8,354 nucleotides of DNA from an uncultured Clostridia bacterium (GCA_947175045.1 CAMWLH010000077.1:1-8354); one strand, 5' to 3'; positions 1-6,502 are shown, numbered from the stretch's first letter. The notes: a model not told the origin generated them from the letters alone. Numbers and translations are program-made.

Positions 1-70
1 GTTGAGAGGTGCTGCCGGCGGTGGCGTAGAGATGGCGGAGCTTCTGGCGGCTAAGGGTTACTTCGACTAA
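1..70 (+). CDS. asd: C-terminal end of probable aspartate-semialdehyde dehydrogenase (5' part outside window)
   Basis: Only the last 22 codons are present, ending in TAA at 68-70. They read LRGAAGGGVEMAELL followed by AAKGYFD. The KGAA-x-NAVQIAELL type ending is typical of bacterial aspartate-semialdehyde dehydrogenases, and this tail matches that pattern (RGAA, then VEMAELL). The enzyme reduces aspartyl phosphate to aspartate semialdehyde, the substrate of DapA, which is encoded 62 bases downstream on the same strand. An asd-dapA-dapB order is common in Clostridia, so the context supports the call. The fragment is too short to exclude another enzyme. No terminator lies between this stop and dapA, so the genes are probably co-transcribed; the operon promoter must lie left of the window. 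Confidence 0.6.
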   Translation, partial: LRGAAGGGVEMAELLAAKGYFD

Positions 71-132
71 AAGCGGCATTAAAGTTATTTAATGAGCATC
101 AACCCTTTTTACAAACAACAAAAGGAGTTTTT

Positions 133-1032
133 ATGGCTAACAACAAGACTATTTTTACCGGCGTGGGAACAGCTATCGCCACTCCCATGAACGCTGACGG
201 AAGTATAAATTATGAGGAATTCGGACGGCTGGTGGATTATCAGATTGACAACAGCGCGGACGCGATCGTTGTATGCGGCACCACTGGTGAATCCGCGACC
301 ATGACCGACGAGGAGCACGTTGAGGTCATACGCAGCTGCATAAAGCGCGTCAACGGAAGGATTCCCGTTATCGCGGGAACGGGCAGCAACGATACCGCCT
401 ATGCGGTCGAGCTTTCCAAGGAAGCGGAGGCGATGGGCGCGGACGCTCTGCTGCTTGTCACTCCCTACTACAACAAGACCTCGCAGCGCGGGCTGGTAAA
501 GCATTTTACCGCCATCGCGGACAGCGTGAATATACCTATAGTGCTGTACAACGTTCCCTCAAGAACGGGCGTGAGCATCTCCCCCGCCGCTTACAAGGAG
601 CTGGCGCAGCACCCTAACATAGTCGCTACCAAGGAAGCAAGCGGTAATATGGACACCGTAATGCAGGTGTCCGCCTATACCGACCTGGATATATATTCCG
701 GCAACGACGACGAGGTGCTGGCTTGTCTGGCGCTTGGCGGAAAGGGCGTTATTTCCGTATCCGCCAACATATGCCCCAAGGAGAAACACGACGAGGTAAT
801 GAGCTTCCTCGGCGGCAGACCTGCCGAGGCATTGGAAATACAGAAAAAGCTGTTGGAGCTTGACAAGGCTATGTTTATGGACGTGAACCCTATCCCCGTC
901 AAGGAAGCGCTGAATATAATGGGTTTCAAGGCGGGCGAATGCAGACTGCCGCTGTGCTCCATGGAACAGCAGCAGATCGACAGACTGCGCGGCATTATGG
1001 AGCAGATGGGGCTGGTCGGGAAGATCAAGTGA
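133..1032 (+). CDS. dapA: 4-hydroxy-tetrahydrodipicolinate synthase DapA
   Basis: This cytoplasmic class I aldolase condenses pyruvate with aspartate semialdehyde, the first committed step of diaminopimelate and lysine synthesis. The 299-residue length is normal for the family and the whole protein is one TIM barrel. Visible family residues are the CGTTGES substrate loop (residues 48-54, with T50 and T51), the PYYNK tyrosine (Y113), LYNVPSRTG with Y139 and R144, and the Schiff-base lysine K167 in ATKEASG. The KGVISVSAN segment (204-212) near the active site is also intact. A strong AAAGGAG (121-127) sits 5 bases before the ATG, so the start is secure. The gene ends in TGA; dapB follows after 18 bases, in the same reading frame. 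All catalytic residues are present, so an active enzyme is expected. Feedback inhibition by lysine cannot be judged from the sequence alone. Confidence 0.97.
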   Translation: MANNKTIFTGVGTAIATPMNADGSINYEEFGRLVDYQIDNSADAIVVCGTTGESATMTDEEHVEVIRSCIKRVNGRIPVIAGTGSNDTAYAVELSKEAEAMGADALLLVTPYYNKTSQRGLVKHFTAIADSVNIPIVLYNVPSRTGVSISPAAYKELAQHPNIVATKEASGNMDTVMQVSAYTDLDIYSGNDDEVLACLALGGKGVISVSANICPKEKHDEVMSFLGGRPAEALEIQKKLLELDKAMFMDVNPIPVKEALNIMGFKAGECRLPLCSMEQQQIDRLRGIMEQMGLVGKIK

Positions 1033-1050
1033 TTTTGAAAGGACGTTAAA

Positions 1051-1809
1051 ATGATAAAAATTGCTGTAACGGGTGCCTGCGGAAAAATGGGGCGCGTTAT
1101 CGCCGGTCTATGCAAGGAGCGCGAGGACTGCGAGATCATCGCGGGTATCGACAAGATCGGAAGCCAATACGACAGCTTTCCCGTGTATGCCTCGTTTTTT
1201 GATATGACGGTAAGACCCGACGTTGTAATAGACTTCTCCCACCCCTCCGCGCTGGACGATCTGCTCAGCTACTGCAAAATGAACAACGTTCCCGCCGTGA
1301 TAGCCACTACGGGGTACACCGACGAGCAGCGTGCGCAGATAACCGCGGCTTCGGCGCAGATACCGATATTCTTCACATTTAATATGTCGCTGGGCATCAA
1401 TCTTCTGGTGGAGCTCGCCAAAAAGGCTACCCAGATACTGGGCGGACAGTTCGACATAGAGATACTGGAAAAGCACCATAATTTAAAGCATGACGCTCCC
1501 TCGGGCACGGCTATCATGATAGCGGAGGCTATCAACGGGGAGCTCGGCGACACAAAGCATTTCGTTTACGACCGCCACAGCGTTAGAAAGCCCCGCGGCA
1601 AGGAGGAGATTGGAATGCACTCCGTGCGCGGCGGCACTATCGTCGGCGAGCATGATATAATTTTCGCAGGTCACGACGAGGTTATCACCCTCTCCCACTC
1701 GGCGCAGAGCAGGGAGGTTTTCGCGGTCGGCTCGGTGAACGCGGCGGTATTTCTGGCGGGAAAGCCTGCGGGAATGTACGCAATGTCTGATTTGATTAAG
1801 GAGAATTGA
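1051..1809 (+). CDS. dapB: 4-hydroxy-tetrahydrodipicolinate reductase DapB
   Basis: The enzyme reduces the DapA product with NAD(P)H to tetrahydrodipicolinate in the cytoplasm. The N-terminal Rossmann fold carries the dinucleotide motif GACGKMG (residues 8-14), followed by VIDFSHPSA (59-67) and ATTGYT (85-90). The C-terminal domain has the family signature EKHHNLKHDAPSGTA (140-154), with catalytic H142/H143 and K146, and the conserved HSVRGGTIVGEH segment (190-201). At 252 residues it has the usual compact bacterial length. GAAAGGA at 1037-1043 lies 7 bases before the ATG. The gene sits 18 bases after dapA, and its stop is followed after 2 bases by the next ATG, which points to tight operon packing. 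Nothing is missing or unusual in the protein. Confidence 0.97.
   Translation: MIKIAVTGACGKMGRVIAGLCKEREDCEIIAGIDKIGSQYDSFPVYASFFDMTVRPDVVIDFSHPSALDDLLSYCKMNNVPAVIATTGYTDEQRAQITAASAQIPIFFTFNMSLGINLLVELAKKATQILGGQFDIEILEKHHNLKHDAPSGTAIMIAEAINGELGDTKHFVYDRHSVRKPRGKEEIGMHSVRGGTIVGEHDIIFAGHDEVITLSHSAQSREVFAVGSVNAAVFLAGKPAGMYAMSDLIKEN
1798..1803 (+). promoter_or_regulatory. Ribosome binding site that fixes the start of the ACT-domain gene
   Basis: AAGGAG lies inside the last codons of dapB. It is 8 bases upstream of the ATG at 1812 but only 2 bases from the in-frame TTG at 1806. The spacing therefore selects ATG 1812. Placing the ribosome binding site within dapB suggests that the two genes are translated from one message, possibly by re-initiation. 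Confidence 0.75.
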
Positions 1810-1811
1810 AT

Positions 1812-2258
1812 ATGAGTATTTCTGTAACCGAAAGCGTATCGGCGGTATCTTTCAACAATGTTCCGCTGTACAAGACCATCATGGAGGACACACTCACCGC
1901 CGTAGCGAACGCGGGAATAAACATCGATATGATCTCTATGACCGCTCCCACCTCGGAGATATTCAGCTTCGGCTTCACCGTGGACGATGAGGAAATGCCC
2001 AAGCTGCTTGGTGTCATGAAAGAGCTTAAGGAAAAGTGCGGAATAGTTCCGATGATAAACAGCGGAAACCGCAAGATAGTTCTTAAGTCGGACGAAATGC
2101 AGACCCAGGCGGGCTTTGCCGCAAAGGTTTTTGAAATGCTCAATCGTATTAACGCCATGATCCTGCTTATCACAACGGGCGTTGACGAAATTTCCGTGCT
2201 GATAAGAGAAAGCGACGCGGAGGCGGCGGAAGCGGAATTCAGGAGAACATTCGGTTAA
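1812..2258 (+). CDS. Stand-alone tandem ACT-domain protein, aspartokinase regulatory-domain-like
   Basis: The 148-residue protein contains two ACT domains and nothing else. ACT 1 covers about residues 8-75: ANAGINIDMISM (32-43) is the ligand-site loop and helix region, and FSFGFTV (51-57) is a central strand. ACT 2 covers about 85-147: AGFAAKVFEMLNRINA (100-115), TGVDEISVLI (122-131), and a closing helix ending EFRRTF. The domain order and the wording of both halves resemble the C-terminal regulatory region of aspartate kinases (AAK[MV]FE, then EISVLI.E.DAE). There is no kinase domain. I infer that it senses lysine or another amino acid and may act on aspartokinase or a dap enzyme; no target is proven. 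It lies 2 bases after dapB and its TAA overlaps the ATG of the channel gene. The ATG at 1812 is preferred over TTG 1806 because of ribosome binding site spacing. A generic ACT regulator is the alternative reading. Confidence 0.85.
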   Translation: MSISVTESVSAVSFNNVPLYKTIMEDTLTAVANAGINIDMISMTAPTSEIFSFGFTVDDEEMPKLLGVMKELKEKCGIVPMINSGNRKIVLKSDEMQTQAGFAAKVFEMLNRINAMILLITTGVDEISVLIRESDAEAAEAEFRRTFG

Positions 2259-3187
2259 TGAATTTGTATAATTTTATGTCGCAGAGCACCGAGACCGCCG
2301 TTTCGGCTACTCATGAGGCAACGTTTAACGACGCGGTGCAGGAGCTGGTGGAAAAGCCTGAGGAAACTCTTTCCGCCATCGGGGAATTTTTTGTGAATCT
2401 CGGACGCTCCGTTCTTTCAGCGATACCTACTATTCTTTTTGCCGTGCTGATTCTGGTGGTGGGGCTGCTCATCACCAAGCTATGCCTTTGGCTTATTTCC
2501 AAGGGAATGAGCAAGACCAAGCTGGAGGTCACGGTAAAGAAATTCGTGTCGCAGGTGGCGAAAATTATCCTATATGTGCTGCTTATCACGATAATACTGT
2601 CGATCCTCGGCATTCCATCCACCTCGATAATAACCGTCATTGGAACGGCGGGAGTCGCGATAGGTCTTGCGCTTCAAGATTCGCTTTCCAATGTCGCGGG
2701 CGGGTTTATGCTGATGATAACCAAGCCCTTTAAGATCGGAGATTACATCATTGTAAATGGCACAGAGGGAACAGTGTCACAGATATCCATAATCCACACA
2801 CGGCTGGATTCCTCCTCAAACCAGGCGATATTCATTCCGAACGGGCAGGCTGTAAACGCGGTGGTGGTAAACAATTCCAACAACGAGACCCGTCGAGTTG
2901 ATCTCACCTACTCCATATCCTACGCAAGCGACTACCGCAAGGCGCGGGAAATAATCCTCGGAATACTCGAAAGTAACGAGCTGGTACTGGACGACCCCGC
3001 ACCGCTTGTGCGCATGATGCAGCAGGGCGAGAGCGCGATAGTGATCGCCGCGCGGCCCTGGTGCAGAACTCCCGATTATTGGGACGTGGTGTTCGATACA
3101 AATGAGCGTGTGTTTGACGCGTTCCGTGAAAACGGAATTGAAATTCCCTTTAATCAGCTTGATGTTCACATCAAAGACAAGAATTGA
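2258..3187 (+). CDS. mscS: Small-conductance mechanosensitive channel, MscS family
   Basis: This 309-residue protein is predicted to be a homoheptameric inner-membrane channel that opens under membrane tension and releases solutes during hypo-osmotic shock. Three membrane segments are visible: TM1 about residues 53-80, TM2 about 97-119, and pore-lining TM3 about 124-157. TM3 carries the family pattern GVAIGLALQDSLSNVAGG (132-149) followed by KPFKIGDYI (156-164), the hinge into the cytoplasmic beta domain. The cytoplasmic cage ends with the characteristic GIEIPFNQLDVHI (293-305). An extra N-terminal stretch of about 50 residues precedes TM1. The ATG shares its first base with the TAA of the ACT gene, and AGGAG at 2241-2245 is a rather distant 12 bases away, so translational coupling is likely. 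It is the last gene of the dap operon, followed directly by a terminator. Confidence 0.94.
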   Translation: MNLYNFMSQSTETAVSATHEATFNDAVQELVEKPEETLSAIGEFFVNLGRSVLSAIPTILFAVLILVVGLLITKLCLWLISKGMSKTKLEVTVKKFVSQVAKIILYVLLITIILSILGIPSTSIITVIGTAGVAIGLALQDSLSNVAGGFMLMITKPFKIGDYIIVNGTEGTVSQISIIHTRLDSSSNQAIFIPNGQAVNAVVVNNSNNETRRVDLTYSISYASDYRKAREIILGILESNELVLDDPAPLVRMMQQGESAIVIAARPWCRTPDYWDVVFDTNERVFDAFRENGIEIPFNQLDVHIKDKN

Positions 3188-3228
3188 TAAAACAAAGGCT
3201 CGGATATCTCCGAGCCTTTGTTTTATCA
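3185..3228. terminator. Bidirectional intrinsic terminator between convergent genes
   Basis: A perfect 20-bp inverted repeat (3185-3204 with 3209-3228) encloses a 4-base loop, TATC. The core GGCTCGGA/TCCGAGCC is flanked by A-rich and T-rich arms, so a U-tract follows the GC core in transcripts from either strand. The left arm begins with the TGA stop of mscS itself. The position between converging genes fits termination of both the dap-mscS operon and the opposing FtsK-like gene. Confidence 0.9.
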
Positions 3229-3231
3229 AGA

Positions 3232-3253
3232 GCGCTCCCATGATCGGGAGCGC
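3232..3253 (-). terminator. Second hairpin, downstream of the FtsK-like gene
   Basis: An 8-bp GC-rich stem (GCGCTCCC at 3232-3239, GGGAGCGC at 3246-3253) encloses a 6-base loop. It is the first structure met by transcripts of the minus-strand gene, 11 bases past its stop codon. It lacks an immediate long U-tract, so it may pause polymerase or protect the 3' end ahead of the main terminator at 3185-3228 rather than terminate on its own. Confidence 0.45.
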
Positions 3254-3264
3254 CATTATATTTA

Positions 3265-6200
3265 CTAAATAAGTAATCCTTTGGGAAGCACCGCGGTGAC
3301 CTCTCCGTTGTCGTCCACCTCGAAGCAGTCAACCGTTATTCCCTTATGCAAATACGGCATAAAGAAAGAAACATTTTCGACGCTGCTGTACTGCACAGAC
3401 CTCTCCGCCATACCAAGGCAATTGAACTTGTGCGCGAACATGGCAGGAGATATACCTATATTTTCCAGTTCCTCCTCGTTCTCCACCACGACAAAGTGAT
3501 AGCCCGAACGAGAACCCCTTTCGATAATAAACGACAGATCCCTCAACGCCTGCTGACCAATCTCGCCGAGAGTGGTCATTTCGGACGCGAGCTCGGCTAT
3601 CCCGAAGATCACGACAAATCTGTTGTCGGATCTATCCTCGGCAATCGCACCCGCGATACTGTTCAACCTTCCGCAAACTTTGTCTATTCCCTCGCTTATC
3701 ATCTCCGCGTCGGAGGGAGTGTTTTCACTAAGATAGCTGTACAGCACATTTCTTTCGGTGGTGAATATCTCAAAGGGTATCTCCTGCATGGTAAGTGACG
3801 AGGTTATTGACAGCAGAACAAGTGCCGCGTAGGCTTTGTCCTCCGCCGAAGCCGAAACGAGGAGATTCTGCGCAAACCCCGTATATACCGTCGCAGTGAA
3901 CGTTTGGCTGATGTCGTAAGGCTCTCCCATAAACAAAAGCATATCGTCCACGGCTTTTTGAGAAATCTTGTCCTCAAAATCACCGCGGCGGCTTTCAAAC
4001 GAACGGAACACGCCCTTATCCGCAACGATGGCTTTCTTGTCAAAATAAACCCCGTTATCGTCCGGAACATAGCTGTCTGATGCAATAAGATCGCCTCGGA
4101 TAGGCTCAGACTCCTCACCAAGCTGAACGCTCACCTCGCCTTTGCCCGCTGTCACGATCTTTGCGGTACTGCCCGCGGAGGTTATCATGACGCAACCCTC
4201 AGCGCAGTATTGCTCCGGCTCGAAGCTATCCGCGAACACAAAACGGACTCCGTAATCTCTGCCCCTGTCCGCGATATCCGCGAGCTTTCCCGCAAATCCG
4301 CCGTAAACAAACTGACGGTCAACACCCGAAAAACCGTTTACCACAACAAGCAGCTCCGGCATATAAACGTTGGCGGGTATCTCCGAAAAAGTCTCCCACC
4401 TGCCGCGGAACAGATTAACTCTCTTTCTTATAACCTCCTCCAGCCTGTCCATGACCGCGAAAGCCGTTCCCGAATTATCGTCAAGAACAAGATATCTCAC
4501 ATGGGGCGGAGTGTTTTTCGCATATTTCAGAAGAGCCGTTTTAGTCAGATCGATAAGCCACAGCTCGGTATCATCGGGGTGTACTGCCGACGTAACCCCG
4601 TCAATAAGGCTGCGGAGTATCCTGCCGCGCTCCCTGTGCTTTGCGGTAATGTATACGGGGCTGTCCTCAAAACTAAGCTCAAAGGCATTATCCCTGCCAA
4701 AGGGGATTTTTATATCGCGAACTCCCTTTTTATATGTGGTCTCATTTTCCGCAGACGCGGTCTCAACGCTTTCAACAGCTTCGGGAGCGGGTGCCTCGGC
4801 AGCCGGTTCTTCCTCGGGAGCTTCCTCAACCTCCAACTCGTCGACCGCTTCAACGGCTTCCTCCTCGGGCTCGTCTGCGGGAGCTTCCTCCTCAACAGCC
4901 TCGACCGCGGGCTCCTCCTCGGGAACGCTCTCAACGATTTCAACGGGCTCTTCCGCGACAGGATCTGGCTCTTCTTCAACAATAGGCTCCTCGTGAACCG
5001 ACGTGGTCTGAACCTCGGCGATATGCGCTTCGGGCGCGTGAACCTCGGGAACGGACTTTGGCTCGGCAGCCCTGCGCTGCTCGATATAAGTGCGCCTTAT
5101 CTCGTCGGGAATACTCGCGGGCGCGGAATACCACAAAATGCCCTCGCGGGTGGATTCCAGATAAAATCCGCCGTTTCTGCTTCTGATGGTGACCGCCGCA
5201 GCGCGAACCGCCTTTTCCGCTTCTCCCCCGTCGGAGTCCGACTTATGGGTGAGTATCGCGCAAATATTGTAGCTCTCCGCGTTCTCGCAAAGGGACTTTA
5301 TTTTTTCCGCCGTATCCGCGTCATAGGCTTCGGGGAAACTCCTGAAAACCATAACGCGCCTTATCTTCCCCGATTTTGGAGCGGCGGAAAGCTCACTTAT
5401 TATCGCGTCAAGCTCCCGCTCGGCAGCAGCTTTTGAATCCGGCAGGGTTATAAAGGCATTCGCTCCCTTTGAAAGCGCCCCGATATGCCCCAGACCCTCC
5501 GCGTCGTACTTTATCGGGTCAAGGAAAAAAATACCGTCGAGATTTCCGCCGAAATACTTCACCGTATTGAGCAGAAAACGCTGAATACCGCCCATCATAT
5601 AGGACTCGTTGCGCTCGTCGAAATCAACGTATAGCACGCTCCCCCTGTCTATGGGCATGGAAAACGGTGCGTTGATAGTCTTTGAAGCGGAATTGAAGAT
5701 ACCCTCCGTATTGATGGACAGCTCCTGTTCCAGCTCCTCGGGAACGGGCAGTCTTACCCGCCGCTGACCAAGGCTTATCTCGCTGATATCCGAAAGCTGC
5801 GCCATACCCGAGCTGTTGAAAGCGAACGCATCGCTTGAAAGATTCTTAAGGTAGACCTTAAGCTCCTCGGAATTTATAAACGACCTAAACGACTCGATAT
5901 GCACGGAGCGCTTTTCGTTGAGCTTCTCCATGGTGGAATCGTACAGCCTTTTCGCTTGTACCTTGCTCCCGTTTATGAGATTGCGCACACGGTCGATCTC
6001 CTGCTGGAAAAGCAGCTTCTGTCCCGAAGCCTTTGTGTAAAGCGTCTCGGCGTTGGGATCGTTTCTGGATTCCAGGGCGATTTTCTGCCGAAGGCTCTCC
6101 AAAGCGCCTTCTGAGGTCTCAAAGGGGGCGGAAGCCTCCTCGAGATCGGTAGCGTGCTCTCTCGCGTACTGCATGAGAGCCTCCATACCATTTACCTTTT

Positions 6201-6360
6201 TCAGTATCTCGCCCGTTTTCTTATCAAGGTCTTCGTCGCTGGAAATGCAGTAATCCTCGTACTCTTTGCGAGCCGCCGCGGATTCATCGGTTATTTTCTT
6301 ATTATCCTCGCCCAAGGCGAAAAACCTTTCCAGTACATTATTAACCACTTTTTCTGACAT
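3265..6360 (-). CDS. FtsK/SpoIIIE (EssC-like) three-module protein with degenerate ATPase sites, probable pseudo-ATPase
   Basis: The 1031-residue protein has a helical, coiled-coil-prone N-terminus (about 1-170). Module 1 is about 230-415 (SVLYVDFDERNESYM at 241-255, FFLDPIKYDAEGLG at 278-291). An acidic linker (431-542) follows, then module 2 (about 545-755) and module 3 (about 815-1025, FVVIFGIAEL at 915-924). Module 2 has the FtsK layout: strand, P-loop position, LIDLTK (602-607), PHVRYLVLDD (619-628), Walker B position LLVVVNGFSG (670-679). The P-loop position reads ITAKHRERGR (571-580) instead of GxxGxGKS/T, and the Walker B acids are replaced by N675 and G676. No GKS or GKT occurs anywhere in the protein. 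I infer a non-hydrolysing scaffold or regulatory relative of FtsK/EssC translocases; family assignment rests on remembered patterns. No signal peptide or membrane segment is seen. AAGGAG at 6368-6373 selects ATG 6360 over ATG 6366 and GTG 6405. The gene is monocistronic, with its own promoter and terminator. Confidence 0.68.
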   Translation of the reverse strand: MSEKVVNNVLERFFALGEDNKKITDESAAARKEYEDYCISSDEDLDKKTGEILKKVNGMEALMQYAREHATDLEEASAPFETSEGALESLRQKIALESRNDPNAETLYTKASGQKLLFQQEIDRVRNLINGSKVQAKRLYDSTMEKLNEKRSVHIESFRSFINSEELKVYLKNLSSDAFAFNSSGMAQLSDISEISLGQRRVRLPVPEELEQELSINTEGIFNSASKTINAPFSMPIDRGSVLYVDFDERNESYMMGGIQRFLLNTVKYFGGNLDGIFFLDPIKYDAEGLGHIGALSKGANAFITLPDSKAAAERELDAIISELSAAPKSGKIRRVMVFRSFPEAYDADTAEKIKSLCENAESYNICAILTHKSDSDGGEAEKAVRAAAVTIRSRNGGFYLESTREGILWYSAPASIPDEIRRTYIEQRRAAEPKSVPEVHAPEAHIAEVQTTSVHEEPIVEEEPDPVAEEPVEIVESVPEEEPAVEAVEEEAPADEPEEEAVEAVDELEVEEAPEEEPAAEAPAPEAVESVETASAENETTYKKGVRDIKIPFGRDNAFELSFEDSPVYITAKHRERGRILRSLIDGVTSAVHPDDTELWLIDLTKTALLKYAKNTPPHVRYLVLDDNSGTAFAVMDRLEEVIRKRVNLFRGRWETFSEIPANVYMPELLVVVNGFSGVDRQFVYGGFAGKLADIADRGRDYGVRFVFADSFEPEQYCAEGCVMITSAGSTAKIVTAGKGEVSVQLGEESEPIRGDLIASDSYVPDDNGVYFDKKAIVADKGVFRSFESRRGDFEDKISQKAVDDMLLFMGEPYDISQTFTATVYTGFAQNLLVSASAEDKAYAALVLLSITSSLTMQEIPFEIFTTERNVLYSYLSENTPSDAEMISEGIDKVCGRLNSIAGAIAEDRSDNRFVVIFGIAELASEMTTLGEIGQQALRDLSFIIERGSRSGYHFVVVENEEELENIGISPAMFAHKFNCLGMAERSVQYSSVENVSFFMPYLHKGITVDCFEVDDNGEVTAVLPKGLLI
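4735..5070 (-). repeat. Low-complexity acidic Glu/Ala/Pro/Val linker coding region
   Basis: This stretch encodes about residues 431-542 of the FtsK-like protein. It consists almost only of E, A, P, V, S and D, with recurring EEEP, EEAP and EAVE units, and is strongly negative. It separates modules 1 and 2 and is probably an unstructured spacer. The underlying DNA is a degenerate short repeat (variants of tcctcctcggg), so length differences between strains and assembly errors are plausible here. Confidence 0.8.
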
Positions 6361-6367
6361 TTCCATT

Positions 6368-6373
6368 CTCCTT
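6368..6373 (-). promoter_or_regulatory. Ribosome binding site that fixes the start of the FtsK-like gene
   Basis: On the minus strand AAGGAG is followed by AATGGAA and then ATG. The nearer ATG (6366) is only 1 base away, too close to be used. The ATG at 6360 has ideal 7-base spacing, and the protein then begins MSEKVVNN. The upstream GTG at 6405 has no Shine-Dalgarno sequence. Confidence 0.8.
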
Positions 6374-6384
6374 AAGTATAATGC

Positions 6385-6419
6385 ACACAAGCCGATGAAA
6401 TTCACCGACAGTCATGTGT
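6385..6419 (-). other. Possible stem-loop in the leader of the FtsK-like gene
   Basis: Within the predicted 74-nt leader, ACACA/TGTGT (6385-6389 with 6415-6419) could close an outer stem. The inner arms 6393-6397 and 6403-6407 can pair (five pairs including one G-U) around a 5-base loop. The structure is small and partly mismatched. It could be chance, an operator-like near-palindrome, or an mRNA-stabilising fold. It matches no riboswitch I know. Confidence 0.2.
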
Positions 6420-6440
6420 CTTAATTTTGCCTATACTGTA

Positions 6441-6469
6441 ATTATACCAAAACAAAGGTGAAGTGTCAA
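6441..6469 (-). promoter_or_regulatory. Consensus sigma-70/sigma-A promoter for the FtsK-like gene
   Basis: On the minus strand the -35 box is TTGACA (6464-6469) and the -10 box TATAAT (6441-6446). Both are exact consensus, with a 17-base spacer and an extended -10 TG one base before the -10 box. The DNA just upstream of the -35 box is A/T-rich, like an UP element. The predicted start of transcription is near A6434, giving a leader of about 74 nt. This implies strong constitutive transcription unless a repressor acts in the leader. Confidence 0.88.
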
Positions 6470-6474
6470 TAGAA

Positions 6475-6502
6475 TTTATATCTTTTTCACAATTTTTTTC
6501 AA
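6475..6502 (-). promoter_or_regulatory. Possible weaker upstream promoter
   Basis: TTGAAA (6497-6502) and TATAAA (6475-6480) are separated by 16 bases on the minus strand, just upstream of the main promoter. The region is very AT-rich, so such matches arise easily by chance. It may instead serve as the A/T-rich upstream element of the main promoter. Confidence 0.22.

Noticed and set aside
71..132. Riboswitch or promoter between asd and dapA
   Set aside because: The 62-base spacer has no convincing -35/-10 pair or hairpin. It appears to be a plain intra-operon gap. A lysine riboswitch, if present, would lie upstream of the window.
1806..1811. TTG start two codons upstream for the ACT-domain gene
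   Set aside because: It is only 2 bases from the AAGGAG and overlaps the dapB stop. ATG 1812 has 8-base spacing.
4210..5436. Long plus-strand open frame of about 408 codons opposite the FtsK-like gene
   Set aside because: It lies wholly antisense to a well-supported gene, has no ribosome binding site or recognisable domain, and is kept open by the biased codon use and the low-complexity linker on the other strand.
6361..6405. Upstream starts GTG 6405 and ATG 6366 for the FtsK-like gene
   Set aside because: GTG 6405 has no Shine-Dalgarno and would make the ribosome binding site coding. ATG 6366 is 1 base from AAGGAG. ATG 6360 fits ideally.
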